A stretch of 13,895 nt of DNA from Candidatus Tenderia sp. (GCA_030148045.1 JASBUE010000291.1:1-13895), one strand, 5' to 3'; shown: positions 1 to 7,323, numbered from the stretch's first letter. The notes: generated by a model from the sequence alone, not told the origin. Numbers and translations: made by a program.

Positions 1-674
1 GCCGCCTTGACACCCAGGCTGGCGATCAGCATCCAGAAAATGATGACCAGCGCCTGATGGTGGGCGGCATCGATGCCCCTCAGCAGGCCGGCGGCGGTGA
101 AATCCAGCGGTCCCGCCAGGGTGCGCAGCCACAGCACCGCCACCAGCAGCAGCGTGCCGCTCACCATCGTGTAGATCAGATAGATCCTGCCGGCACGCAG
201 GGCCTCGGGCGTGCCGCGGTGCACCACCAGCGGATAGGTGGTCAGGGTCAGCAATTCATAGAACACGACGAAGGTGATCATGTTGCCGGCCAGGGCGATG
301 CCGATGGTGGCACTGACGCAGAGGCTGAAAAAGCCGAAAAAGCGGCTGCGGTTGGGCGACTCTTCCAGATAACCGATGGCGTAGATGGTGGTCACCAGCC
401 AGAGCACGGTGGAGAGCGAGGCGAAGATCACCGAAACGGCGTCGGCGTGCAGCACCAGGTCGTAATCGAGCATGAAGGGGATGCGGAATTCATAATCCTG
501 GCCGACGTAGACACCGACAATCATCACCCCCATCAGGGCGGTCTTGAGCAACGCCCCCGTCATGTTGAGAAAAATGCGCATGCGGTGTGCATTCTCGCGC
601 AGAAAGAAGATGGCCAGGCCGGGGATCAGCGAACTGAGCACCAGCAACAACGGCAGCAGGCTGTTCCAACTCAT
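1..674 (-). CDS. MrpD/NuoL-M-N-type proton-translocating antiporter subunit, second copy (3' end outside window)
   Basis: Integral-membrane subunit of the proton_antipo_M family, which forms the ion channel of Mrp antiporters and complex I-like enzymes. Only the first 224 residues are in the window. They open with a hydrophobic segment (about 5-25). The conserved TM5 glutamate is at E140 (context VVFYELLTLTTYP) and the TM7 lysine at K223 (context IASLGVKAA), the last residues visible; both are expected in an active proton channel. The ATG overlaps the stop of the preceding antiporter gene in an ATGA arrangement, so translation is probably coupled. It is the second such subunit in the operon and the last gene seen; more subunits may follow beyond the left edge. 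Family assignment is firm. Whether it is best called MrpD, MrpA-N or DabB-like cannot be settled from this fragment. Confidence 0.88.
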   Translation of the reverse strand, partial: MSWNSLLPLLLVLSSLIPGLAIFFLRENAHRMRIFLNMTGALLKTALMGVMIVGVYVGQDYEFRIPFMLDYDLVLHADAVSVIFASLSTVLWLVTTIYAIGYLEESPNRSRFFGFFSLCVSATIGIALAGNMITFVVFYELLTLTTYPLVVHRGTPEALRAGRIYLIYTMVSGTLLLVAVLWLRTLAGPLDFTAAGLLRGIDAAHHQALVIIFWMLIASLGVKA

Positions 675-2131
675 ACCCCGTCTCCTCCCGCGGCAGCCGG
701 CGCGCCGATCACCAGCAGCTGGAAAAAGCCCGGCGCCACCACGCCCAGCACCAGCGCAAAAGCGGCCAGGGCGAAGGCCGGCCACACCATCAGCGGATAA
801 TCGCCCTCGCGCAGCGAGACATCGAAGGCGCCCGTCGCCATGGCCGGAGACAAGAGGCGAAACAGATAGGCGGCCGTCAGCAGACCGCCCACCGCCAACA
901 GGATGATCCACCACCACTGGTCGCCCTCGGCGGCGGCCACCAGCAGGGACCATTTGGCCACGAAGCCGCCGCTGGGTGGCAGGCCGATCAGACTCACCGC
1001 CGCCAGGGCACTGGTGGCCAGGGTCAGGGGCAATACCTTGCCCAAGCCGTGCAGCTCGTCGAGGCGGTCATGGCCGAGGACCTTGATAATCGTCCCCGCG
1101 CTCAGGAACAGCGCCGCCTTGGCACAGGCATGGGAGATGAGCAGATAGAACACCCCGCTCCAGGCCACCGCCCCGGTGGTGGACATGGCCAGCGGCGCCA
1201 GTAGAAACAGATAGCCCAGCTGTGCCACCGTGGAATAGGCGATCAGCAGTTTGAGGCGCGCCGTGCGCAGCGCCTGAATCGACCCCCACAGCACGGCGGC
1301 CGCCCCCAGCGCGCCCACCAGATTGGCCAGCGCCATGGTGGTCATGGATTCGAACAATTCGAACCAGAGGCGCACGAAGAGGTAAAACCCGGTCTTCACC
1401 ACCAGGGCCGACAACAGGGCACTGACCGGCGCCAGGGCGCTGCTGTGGGCCGGTGGTAGCCAGAAATGGAGCGGAAACAGCGCCGTCTTGACCAGCATCG
1501 CCGCCAGCATCAGGGCCATCACGCACCAGGTCAACGGCTGGGGCGTGATCGCCGCGGCCAGGGCATAGATATCGAGCTGGCCGTAACCGCCGTAGAGCAG
1601 GGCCACCGCCATGAGATAGCTGATGGAGGCCACCAGTCCCACCAGCAGGTAGCGCAGCGCCGCAGTCAATGCGGCTTTGCTCGCCGCCAGGGCCGTCAGC
1701 GCCACGGCGGCGATGCTCACCAGTTCCAGGGTGACATAGAGGTTGAACAGGTCGGCCGACAGAAACAACGCATTGAGCGCCGCCCAGAGGAAGAACCAGA
1801 GTATCCAGAAATAGCGCCCTTCCCGCGCCTCATGACCGGCAGCGGCGAAATAGCCCAGCGCATACACGGATACCGCCACCCCTACCAGCCAGGTGGTGAT
1901 GAGCATGAACAGGCTGAGACCATCGATATAGAGATCGATGCCCAGCGGCGCGCCCCAACCCCCCACTTCGTAGCGCAGCGGCCCCTGGTTCGAGATGTGC
2001 AGATACAGCCGTTGCAGCGCCAGCGCCATACCGGCGCCCACCAGCAGGGTCCAGACACGGACACCGCGGGGAAACAACGCCAGTGCCGTTGCGGCCAGCA
2101 GGGGCAGAAAAACTGGCAGCACCGCGCTCAT
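671..2131 (-). CDS. mrpD: MrpD-like monovalent cation/proton antiporter subunit D
   Basis: A 486-residue polytopic membrane protein of the NuoM/NuoN/MrpD family; the length is normal for MrpD (about 490). It probably moves protons within the antiporter complex. The TM5 glutamate is E136 (NLYVTLELVS), the TM7 lysine is K215 (LVKTALFPLHFWLP), followed by K246 (VVKTGFYLF), and a late lysine sits at K393 (GFVAKWSLL) after the family signature GLPPSGGF. These charged in-membrane residues are the family's proton path. The ATG overlaps the stop of mrpC by 4 nt and its own stop overlaps the next antiporter gene by 4 nt. The neighbouring MrpC homologue is the main reason for choosing MrpD over NuoM/N. 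The antiported cation cannot be read from the sequence. Confidence 0.9.
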   Translation of the reverse strand: MSAVLPVFLPLLAATALALFPRGVRVWTLLVGAGMALALQRLYLHISNQGPLRYEVGGWGAPLGIDLYIDGLSLFMLITTWLVGVAVSVYALGYFAAAGHEAREGRYFWILWFFLWAALNALFLSADLFNLYVTLELVSIAAVALTALAASKAALTAALRYLLVGLVASISYLMAVALLYGGYGQLDIYALAAAITPQPLTWCVMALMLAAMLVKTALFPLHFWLPPAHSSALAPVSALLSALVVKTGFYLFVRLWFELFESMTTMALANLVGALGAAAVLWGSIQALRTARLKLLIAYSTVAQLGYLFLLAPLAMSTTGAVAWSGVFYLLISHACAKAALFLSAGTIIKVLGHDRLDELHGLGKVLPLTLATSALAAVSLIGLPPSGGFVAKWSLLVAAAEGDQWWWIILLAVGGLLTAAYLFRLLSPAMATGAFDVSLREGDYPLMVWPAFALAAFALVLGVVAPGFFQLLVIGAPAAAGGDGV

Positions 2132-2412
2132 TCATACGTCCTTTCCCGGGCCAACCGCACCGCCAGCACCAGGGCCAGGGCAGTGGTGCTGACCGCCACC
2201 ACGATGCCCGTCAACACCAGGGCGTGGGGGATGGGATCGGGCGCCGAGTCCAGTCCGCGATAGCCCCAGGCCACCAGCAACAAAAACACGCCGCTGCCGG
2301 CCAGGTTCAGCGCCAGGATACGGCGCACCACATGGGCGGCAAGCAGGGTCCCGCCCAGGCCGAAGATGAACAGCACCACCCCGATGACGGCGAAAAACAG
2401 GCCGCTGCTCAT
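2128..2412 (-). CDS. mrpC: MrpC/MnhC-like antiporter subunit (NuoK family)
   Basis: A 94-residue protein with three predicted membrane helices (about 5-25, 30-50 and 62-86), the size and shape of MrpC and NuoK. The C-terminal signature DPIPHALVLTGIVV matches the MnhC family. In Mrp complexes this subunit packs beside MrpD and MrpA. The start overlaps the stop of the MbhE-MnhB gene (ATGA) and the stop overlaps mrpD (ATGA), the tight coupling typical of this operon. An NuoK identity is unlikely because no other complex I genes are present and the flanking genes are Mrp-type. Confidence 0.88.
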   Translation of the reverse strand: MSSGLFFAVIGVVLFIFGLGGTLLAAHVVRRILALNLAGSGVFLLLVAWGYRGLDSAPDPIPHALVLTGIVVAVSTTALALVLAVRLARERTYE

Positions 2413-3146
2413 CCGCCCCCTTCCCCGCGGCGCTCGATGCCGGGGCGGTGGCGCAGCAGCTCGGGGGGCTCGCAGCCGAGAAACAGTCCGGTGAGCATGG
2501 CGGCGATGGAGAGGGTCAGCGCGGCTTCGATCAACAGGATCCAGTCACCGGCCGCAGCGGGAGTAAATTCGAGCAGATTGCGCCCGGCCACGGTCGTGGC
2601 CAGCGCCGCCAGCATGAACACGCTCAAACCGAGGCCGGTGAGCCGGCGCCAGGTGGCCATCGACCAGTGCGCCAGGCGCACCGACAGCTGCCCCGCGAAC
2701 AGCTGCAGCAGCAGCGCCGCCGCCAGCACCGACCCCGCCTGAAAGGCGCCGCCGGGAGTTTTCGAGCCGGTCCAGAGCAGATAACCACCGACCAGGATCA
2801 GCACCGGGGTCAGCAGGCGGGCGGTACTCTTGAGCATGAAATTGGCGTCGGCAGGCAATAGCGGCGGCTGCACACGCCCCACCGCCCATACCGCGGAGAG
2901 CGCCGTCAGAAGTACCCCGATCTCCAACAAGGTGTCATAGGCGCGAAAATTGAGCAGCACCGCCGTCACCGGGTTGCTGACCCCGCTGTCGCCCAGGCGC
3001 TCAAACGCCTGCCGCTGCGCCGCTCCTGTTGTGACGGGCGTAGAAAACACCGCCCAGACCAGCGCCAGGCCGATCACGCCCAAGGCGGCCAGCGTCAGGG
3101 CCTGCAGCCCGCGCCGCCGCCGCAGCGGCGCCTCATCGAGACGCAT
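2409..3146 (-). CDS. mrpB: MbhE-MnhB fusion: MrpA C-terminal segment joined to MrpB
   Basis: A 245-residue membrane protein with two family regions in order. Residues about 10-92 resemble the MbhE part of MrpA, with the motif NFRAYDTLLEIG at 66-77 including E75. Residues about 100-225 resemble MnhB/MrpB, with the hallmark TPGGAFQAG at 130-138. A basic stretch (RRRR at 9-12) precedes the first helix. I place the start at 3146 because GGAGAGG lies just upstream at ribosome-binding distance; an ATG at 3176 would add 10 residues and lengthen the overlap with the preceding gene from 14 to 44 nt. In Pyrococcus Mbh the corresponding E and F subunits are separate, so the fusion is a lineage feature. 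The function, structural and cation-path roles in the antiporter, is inferred from the family. Confidence 0.85.
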   Translation of the reverse strand: MRLDEAPLRRRRGLQALTLAALGVIGLALVWAVFSTPVTTGAAQRQAFERLGDSGVSNPVTAVLLNFRAYDTLLEIGVLLTALSAVWAVGRVQPPLLPADANFMLKSTARLLTPVLILVGGYLLWTGSKTPGGAFQAGSVLAAALLLQLFAGQLSVRLAHWSMATWRRLTGLGLSVFMLAALATTVAGRNLLEFTPAAAGDWILLIEAALTLSIAAMLTGLFLGCEPPELLRHRPGIERRGEGGG

Positions 3147-3429
3147 CGTCGCGCCTCTCCGTTTTATCCGGACCATGGTGCTCCAGCCGCGCCAGCGCCG
3201 TCAGCAACAGCGCCCCAGTCACCCCGGCGCCGATGGCCGCCTCGGCCAGGGCCACGTCGGGGGCGTTGAGCCGCACCCAGACCAGCGCCATAACCAGACC
3301 GAAGGCAATGAACAGCACCACGGCGGTAAACAGGTCCCGGCAACGCATCAGCCGCCAGCTCAAGCCCAGCAGCAGCACAGCCATGACCAGGTCGAAACCC
3401 CACAACGCCGCCTCGCTCAGCGTTGCCAC
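3133..3429 (-). CDS. MbhD/DUF4040-like antiporter subunit (MrpA C-terminal fragment), GTG start
   Basis: A 98-residue protein with three predicted helices that matches the DUF4040/MbhD region normally found inside the long MrpA chain. The hallmark is NAPDVALAEAAIGAGVTGAL at 55-74, with the conserved acidic pair D58 and E63 implicated in the cation or proton path of Mrp/Mbh. The GTG start is chosen because AAGGGGGTGAT lies 7 nt before it, nearly the full complement of the 16S rRNA tail, and because it aligns with the start of the first helix. It overlaps mrpG by 13 nt and the next gene by 14 nt. It would be missed if only ATG starts are allowed: the same frame stays open back to 3702, but that extension covers mrpG in the wrong frame. 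Confidence 0.85.
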   Translation of the reverse strand: MATLSEAALWGFDLVMAVLLLGLSWRLMRCRDLFTAVVLFIAFGLVMALVWVRLNAPDVALAEAAIGAGVTGALLLTALARLEHHGPDKTERRDDASR

Positions 3430-3710
3430 GGCATCACCCCCTTTTGATCGGCGCGGTTGGCGACCAGGTAGGCGCCGATGACGCTGGCGCCTAGCACCAG
3501 CGACCAGATCAGGATGAGCAGCAACACTTCGCGCCAGCTGTCGGCCTGGATCACCAGTCCCAGCACCACCAGGCCAAGCCCGAGATTGTCCGCCTTGCTC
3601 AGGGCATGGAGCCGGCAATAAACATCCGGCAGCCGCAACAGACCCACGGTACCGGCGACAAAGAACGCCATGCCCGCCAGTATCAGCAGCAGCGCCAGCC
3701 ACTCAACCAT
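3417..3710 (-). CDS. mrpG: MrpG/MnhG antiporter subunit
   Basis: A 97-residue protein with three predicted helices, the standard MrpG size. The family signature is clear at 21-44: TVGLLRLPDVYCRLHALSKA followed by DNLG, containing the conserved RLPD, R-x-HA and K positions. In Mrp complexes MrpG packs with MrpE and MrpF in the accessory membrane module. The start at 3710 (protein MVEWLALL) is preferred over the upstream ATG at 3767 because it overlaps mrpF by only 8 nt and removes 19 residues that do not look like MrpG. The stop overlaps the MbhD gene. Confidence 0.9.
   Translation of the reverse strand: MVEWLALLLILAGMAFFVAGTVGLLRLPDVYCRLHALSKADNLGLGLVVLGLVIQADSWREVLLLILIWSLVLGASVIGAYLVANRADQKGVMPWQR
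3433..3443 (-). promoter_or_regulatory. Near-perfect Shine-Dalgarno for the GTG-started MbhD gene
   Basis: On the minus strand this reads AAGGGGGTGAT, matching 10 of 11 bases of AAGGAGGTGAT, the complement of the 16S rRNA 3' end. The AAGGGGG core is 7 nt before the GTG at 3429. It lies inside the end of mrpG, so it supports internal initiation at a weak start codon within an overlapping operon. Confidence 0.75.
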
Positions 3711-3984
3711 GGCTTCGATCCCGCTCGCCGGCGCGCCAATAGAGCCGCACGAAACCGATGAGGACAATGGCCGCCAACACGGCGAAGACCAGGGCCACGT
3801 CGTACAGGCGCGGCTGGTCGAAGCCCTTGGCCAGCAGCAACACCAGGGCCACGCCGGTGGTACCGAACAGCTGCACCGCCAGCATGCGGTCGGCGGCCGT
3901 GGGACCGCGCGCCACCCGAATCAGGCCAAACAGGATGGTGATCAGCAGCAGCGCCGCCATGAGCAGATAAAAGACCTCCGTCAC
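3703..3984 (-). CDS. mrpF: MrpF/MnhF antiporter subunit, GTG start
   Basis: A 93-residue protein with three predicted helices. The MrpF signature RVARGPTAADRMLA is at 23-36, and the second conserved stretch with an in-membrane aspartate, YDVALVFAVL (D62), follows. The start is taken as GTG at 3984, which shares GTGA with the mrpE stop and has AGGGAGG about 6 nt upstream. An ATG at 4038 in the same frame would add 18 Gly/Arg-rich residues lying over mrpE and unlike the family. MrpF is a small accessory subunit of the antiporter; its mechanistic role is poorly defined. Confidence 0.9.
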   Translation of the reverse strand: MTEVFYLLMAALLLITILFGLIRVARGPTAADRMLAVQLFGTTGVALVLLLAKGFDQPRLYDVALVFAVLAAIVLIGFVRLYWRAGERDRSHG

Positions 3985-4496
3985 ACCCCCTCCCTGCCCG
4001 GGCCAAAAAGCGCGGCGATGGCCGCCTCGACCCGGCACAGCTCATCCTCGATCGGGCCGTTGCGGTCGAGCACATGGACACTGACCGACTCCTCTCCCAG
4101 GTCGAAGCAGAGTGTGCCGGGGCACAGGCCGATGACGGCGACGAACAACAACCGCCCGCCGCCGGGGGGCAGTTCGGTAAAGGTGAATCTGACCACCCCC
4201 GGGTCAATTTTTACATCACGCGACAGCACCCGCCGGGCCACATCGACACTACCCTGCACGCTCAAGCCGACAAACAAACGCAAAAAGGAGATCAAGGCCC
4301 CCGGGCGCACCGGCACCAGGACGGCGCCGCGGCTGCGCGAAAAGACCCACCAGGCCAGGATGATCGCTGGGACGCCCACTATCCATGATCGCCCCTCGCC
4401 GCCGCTGAGCAGCCACCACAGGCCGATGAACAGGGCCAGCGCGCCCAGGTGGTGAAATAGAGAGCTCCCCTGTGCTCTACGAACGGCCAAAAACAC
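3981..4496 (-). CDS. mrpE: MrpE/MnhE antiporter subunit, first gene of the operon
   Basis: A 171-residue protein: two N-terminal membrane helices (about 15-30 and 38-52), another around 67-80, then a soluble tail. It matches MnhE: R-P-G-A-L at 64-68, the stretch ending in DVARRVLS, and the late motif FVAVIGLCPGTLCFD typical of the cytoplasmic domain. The length is usual for MrpE. The chain has no internal Met, so a non-ATG start is needed: GTG at 4496 is used here, but GGGAG is almost against it, and TTG two codons later (4490) has better spacing. It heads the eight-gene antiporter operon and its stop overlaps mrpF. An extended -10 promoter is visible about 40 nt upstream. Confidence 0.88.
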   Translation of the reverse strand: MFLAVRRAQGSSLFHHLGALALFIGLWWLLSGGEGRSWIVGVPAIILAWWVFSRSRGAVLVPVRPGALISFLRLFVGLSVQGSVDVARRVLSRDVKIDPGVVRFTFTELPPGGGRLLFVAVIGLCPGTLCFDLGEESVSVHVLDRNGPIEDELCRVEAAIAALFGPGREGV

Positions 4497-4534
4497 TCTC
4501 CCTGTTATCCAACGTGCGCCACGATCCGAAGATT

Positions 4535-4543
4535 AATATAACA
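4535..4543 (-). promoter_or_regulatory. Candidate extended -10 promoter of the mrp-like operon
   Basis: On the minus strand this reads TGTTATATT, an extended -10 (TGnTATATT). There is only a poor -35 (GTGCCG, 18 nt upstream), which fits an extended -10 promoter. Transcription would start near 4528, giving a leader of about 30 nt before mrpE. Assigned by eye; no start site is known. Confidence 0.4.
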
Positions 4544-4799
4544 GTATCCGATTGAAAACGGCACACCCGGCGATGGATTACGAATCCGTATCCTATAAAG
4601 CGCTTTCGCCGCGTTCACCCTTTGTCAAGACGGCAGACCCAATGGCCGGGCGATCAAAACATGGTGTTTAAACGTCTACCTAACCGCATCCGCACATCAG
4701 CGCCCAAAGGGCGTTGGGCGAGGAAATCGTCCCCCCTTTGTCTGTGCCGTCCGACGGCCGAGTTCCCTTACGCAACCCTGTGTTTGATCCGCAAAACTA

Positions 4800-4821
4800 A
4801 AAGGCCCGTCCCTGGGCCTTT
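4800..4821 (-). terminator. Rho-independent terminator after the cytochrome b gene
   Basis: Perfect 8-bp stem AAAGGCCC/GGGCCTTT with a 6-nt loop, starting 18 nt past the cytochrome stop. Read on the minus strand the stem is followed by TTAGTTTTGC, a moderate U-rich tail. On the plus strand TCGTTTCGT follows, so some activity in that direction is possible, but no plus-strand gene ends here. Confidence 0.75.
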
Positions 4822-4838
4822 CGTTTCGTATGCTTGGC

Positions 4839-5492
4839 TCAGGGTTGGGATTCAGCCCGTTTCCTGCCGTTCCACATGGCCCGCACCAGGCTCTCCTTGT
4901 GGAGGACACTGCCGACCAGGACGCCGCCGAGGTGAATCAACACCAGCAGCAGGGTGAAGTTACCGAAGAACTCGTGCAACTCTTCCAGGTATTCGTATTT
5001 CTCATCGCCGTCGCCTGCCGATTCATGCTCATCGTCGTCCGCATGAGCGCGGCTGATCAAGGCGGGCATGGTGATGCTCTGCTGAGCGATCACGCCGGCC
5101 AGCGGGCCTTTACCCTCTTCCGCACCGTAGTAGAGCATGCCGGTGGTAGTGGTGGCGGCCAGACTCAATAGCATTACGACGATCATGAGTCCTCCCAGCG
5201 GGTTGTGACCCAGATAGCGCGGCGCATCGCCTTTGATCATGCCCTTGGCGTAGGCGGCGATTTCAGCCGGCGAATAGACAAAGTTGGAAAAGCGCGCATA
5301 TTTGGGACCGATAAAACCCCATACCAGGCGAAACACCAGCAGGGTGACGATGGCATAGCCGGACCACGGATGGACCAGCGACTCTTCCTCACCGGTCGAA
5401 TAGGAGATGACGAAAAACAGCGCCAACGACCAGTGAAAGACCCTGACCAGTGGATCCCAGACCTTGACGGTTGCTTGTGCTTCTGTGTTCAT
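4839..5492 (-). CDS. Membrane cytochrome b (cytochrome b561 / Ni-Fe hydrogenase cytochrome b-like family)
   Basis: A 217-residue integral-membrane di-heme b-type cytochrome of the kind that passes electrons between the quinone pool and a soluble or periplasmic partner. It starts with the family opening KVWDPLVRVFHW (10-21). Four helices are predicted (about 16-33, 41-62, 97-118 and 175-197). Candidate heme ligands are H20, H41, H96, H173 and H187. Between helices 3 and 4 is a polar acidic loop (about 147-172) rich in Asp, Glu and His. The start at 5492 is chosen over an upstream ATG at 5525 because AAGGA lies 8 nt before it and the family begins near this point. It lies 76 nt downstream of the secretion-type ATPase on the same strand, so co-transcription is possible. 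No cytochrome c or hydrogenase gene is adjacent, so the partner is unknown. Confidence 0.82.
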   Translation of the reverse strand: MNTEAQATVKVWDPLVRVFHWSLALFFVISYSTGEEESLVHPWSGYAIVTLLVFRLVWGFIGPKYARFSNFVYSPAEIAAYAKGMIKGDAPRYLGHNPLGGLMIVVMLLSLAATTTTGMLYYGAEEGKGPLAGVIAQQSITMPALISRAHADDDEHESAGDGDEKYEYLEELHEFFGNFTLLLVLIHLGGVLVGSVLHKESLVRAMWNGRKRAESQP

Positions 5493-5568
5493 GCTGTTGG
5501 TCCTTATGTGCTGAATACAGGACACAAGTTAGCGGACGCGGGTTAAATGAATCTGAATAATCGCTGTA

Positions 5569-7323
5569 CTATGCCGTACAAAGGCTATAGACCTCCTCCA
5601 GCGAGGTTCCGCCCTGCCGGGCCAGTTCCAACGCACACTGCTGCAAGCAGCGCATCCCCTGGCTGACGGCCATTTCGGCAATTTCCTTGGCGGGCCGGCC
5701 TTCGATGATCAAGCGCGAAACCTCGGGGGTGACCCGTAGCAACTCGATAACGGTGGTACGGCCGCGGTAACCGGTGTAATGGCACTTGAAACAACCGGCG
5801 CCACGCTGGAACGTTTCACTAGCTTCGAGATTAAGCATCTTGCGGATGTGCGGCGCCGCGCTTTCCTCGACGACACAGTCGGGACAGTTGACCCTGACCA
5901 GGCGCTGCGCCATGACCCCGAGCAGGGTGGTACTGAGCAGATAGCTTTCGATGCCCATGTCCAGCAGGCGGGTGACGCTGGAGGCGGCGTCGTTGGTGTG
6001 CAGGGTACTAAAGACCAGGTGGCCGGTGAGCGCCGCTTTGTTGGCGATATGGGCGGTCTCCTCGTCGCGGATCTCCCCGACCATGATCACGTCCGGGTCG
6101 TGGCGCAGGAAGTGACGCAGCGCCTCGGCAAAGGTGTAGCCCTTGGCCAGCGCGATCTGCACCTGCTCCACCCCCTCCATGTCGTATTCCACCGGATCTT
6201 CCACCGTGAGGATATGGGGATTGCGCTGCTTGACCTCGTTGAGCACGGCGTAGAGCGTGGTGGACTTGCCCGACCCGGTAGGGCCGGTCACCAGAAAGAT
6301 ACCGTTGGGACGGCTGATCAGGCGCCGGATCTGTTCCAGTTCGTCGGCGCTGAAGCCCAGCGCGTCCAACGGTTTGAGGCCGGCCTCCTTGTCGAGAATG
6401 CGGATCACCACACTCTCTCCGTTCACCGTCGGCACCACCGAAATACGCAGATCGATCTGCTTGCCCTGGCGCAACAGGCGGGCATGGCCATCCTGGGGCA
6501 GGCGCCTCTCGGAGATATCCATCTGCCCGGTGATTTTGATGCGGCTCACCAGCGCCGGCAGCAAATTGCGGCTCAGCCTGCGGATGAACTGCATCTTGCC
6601 GTCGACGCGAAAGAAGACGTTGACCCGGTCCTTTTCCGGCCGGATATTGATATCCGAGGCCTTGCTGTTGACCGCCTGCAGCACGATGGAGTTGAGCAGG
6701 CGTACAATCGGCTTTTTCTTGGCCTCGGCCTCGACGGTATGGAGCGCCTCATCACAGGCGACGGGCTCGGCGATCGGATCCAGCTTGAGATCCTCCAGTG
6801 CTTCCATCTCCTCATAGCTGCTGTAGTGCCGGTTGAGCGCTTCACTGATCTCATCGGTCGGGGCCATCACCACTTCGATGTTCATCTTCGAATTGAAACG
6901 CAGGGCATCGATGGCGGCCTGGTCGAAGGGGTTGATCATGGCCACGGCCAGCGTTCCGTTCAGACTCGCCAGCGGCAGGACCTTATAATGCTGGGCGATT
7001 TCCGGCGGTACCCGTGTAATCAGATGCGGATCGATATTGAACTCAGCAATGCTGACAAACGGAATGGCCAGCTTATGCGCCAGCGCCACGTTCAACTGCT
7101 TGGGGGTGACGATGCCCGACTGCACCAGGATCTGGCCGAGGTGCCGGCCGCTGGACTTGTACTGGCGCTGTGTTTCAAGCGCGGCTTCCAGCTGCGCCTC
7201 GGTGATCGTCCCCTCTTCGACCAGGGCCTCGCCCAGGCGCATATCGGGCATATGTTTGTGTACCCGCAGCAGCGCCTTCAGGTCTTTGTCGTTTTTTACG
7301 GAATAGGTTTGCACTTTTCTCAC
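5569..7323 (-). CDS. MshE/PilB-like GspE-family ATPase with N-terminal MshEN (c-di-GMP-binding type) domain
   Basis: A 584-residue cytoplasmic hexameric ATPase of the type II secretion/type IV pilus family. Residues about 28-90 hold two tandem MshEN motifs (RLGEALVEEGTITEAQL with Q52; HLGQILVQSGIVTPKQL), the c-di-GMP-binding module known from MshE. An N1-type region (about 90-170) and a linker follow. The motor has Walker A GPTGSGKSTT (347-356), Asp box ILTVEDPVEY (371-380), Walker B DVIMVGEIRD (411-420), His box TGHLVFSTLHTND (433-445) and a tetracysteine zinc site (C480, C483, C511, C514). All key residues are intact. It starts at GTG with weak ribosome-binding sequence; ATGs at 7251 or 7242 would start right at the MshEN domain. 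No pilin, PilC, PilD or secretin gene is near, so it is an orphan whose machine lies elsewhere. A diguanylate cyclase is divergent to it. Confidence 0.88.
   Translation of the reverse strand: MRKVQTYSVKNDKDLKALLRVHKHMPDMRLGEALVEEGTITEAQLEAALETQRQYKSSGRHLGQILVQSGIVTPKQLNVALAHKLAIPFVSIAEFNIDPHLITRVPPEIAQHYKVLPLASLNGTLAVAMINPFDQAAIDALRFNSKMNIEVVMAPTDEISEALNRHYSSYEEMEALEDLKLDPIAEPVACDEALHTVEAEAKKKPIVRLLNSIVLQAVNSKASDINIRPEKDRVNVFFRVDGKMQFIRRLSRNLLPALVSRIKITGQMDISERRLPQDGHARLLRQGKQIDLRISVVPTVNGESVVIRILDKEAGLKPLDALGFSADELEQIRRLISRPNGIFLVTGPTGSGKSTTLYAVLNEVKQRNPHILTVEDPVEYDMEGVEQVQIALAKGYTFAEALRHFLRHDPDVIMVGEIRDEETAHIANKAALTGHLVFSTLHTNDAASSVTRLLDMGIESYLLSTTLLGVMAQRLVRVNCPDCVVEESAAPHIRKMLNLEASETFQRGAGCFKCHYTGYRGRTTVIELLRVTPEVSRLIIEGRPAKEIAEMAVSQGMRCLQQCALELARQGGTSLEEVYSLCTA

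Larger units (their letters stand above)
4497..4838. other. Non-coding gap between the mrp-like operon and the cytochrome b gene
   Basis: These 342 bases hold the candidate operon promoter (4535-4543), the terminator hairpin (4800-4821) and a short CGCCC-AAA-GGGCG hairpin at 4701-4713 without a T-run. I see no convincing gene: short open frames on both strands (4622-4957 plus, 4697-4909 minus) overlap the terminator and the cytochrome gene and encode Arg/Pro-rich chains with no recognisable motif. Confidence 0.6.

Noticed and set aside
3430..3702. Longer MbhD-like protein extending to an ATG at 3702
   Set aside because: The extension overlaps mrpG almost completely in another frame and is Gly/Arg-rich, while the GTG at 3429 has a near-perfect Shine-Dalgarno and fits the family start.
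1..4496. Complex I (NADH dehydrogenase) operon
   Set aside because: NuoL/M/N- and NuoK-like proteins are present, but MrpE, MrpF, MrpG, MbhD and MnhB homologues flank them and no NADH, flavin or iron-sulfur subunit is seen, so an Mrp/Mbh-type complex fits better.
4623..4628. Consensus TTGACA (minus strand) as -35 of the antiporter operon
   Set aside because: The base run 17 nt downstream is AAGCGC, and the nearest -10-like sequence (TTTATA) is 23 nt away, too far for a sigma70 promoter. The extended -10 at 4535-4543 is a better candidate.
4622..4957. Small plus-strand open frame (111 codons) in the gap before the cytochrome gene
   Set aside because: It runs through the terminator hairpin and into the antisense of the cytochrome gene; the composition is Arg/Pro/Ser-rich and there is no ribosome-binding site.
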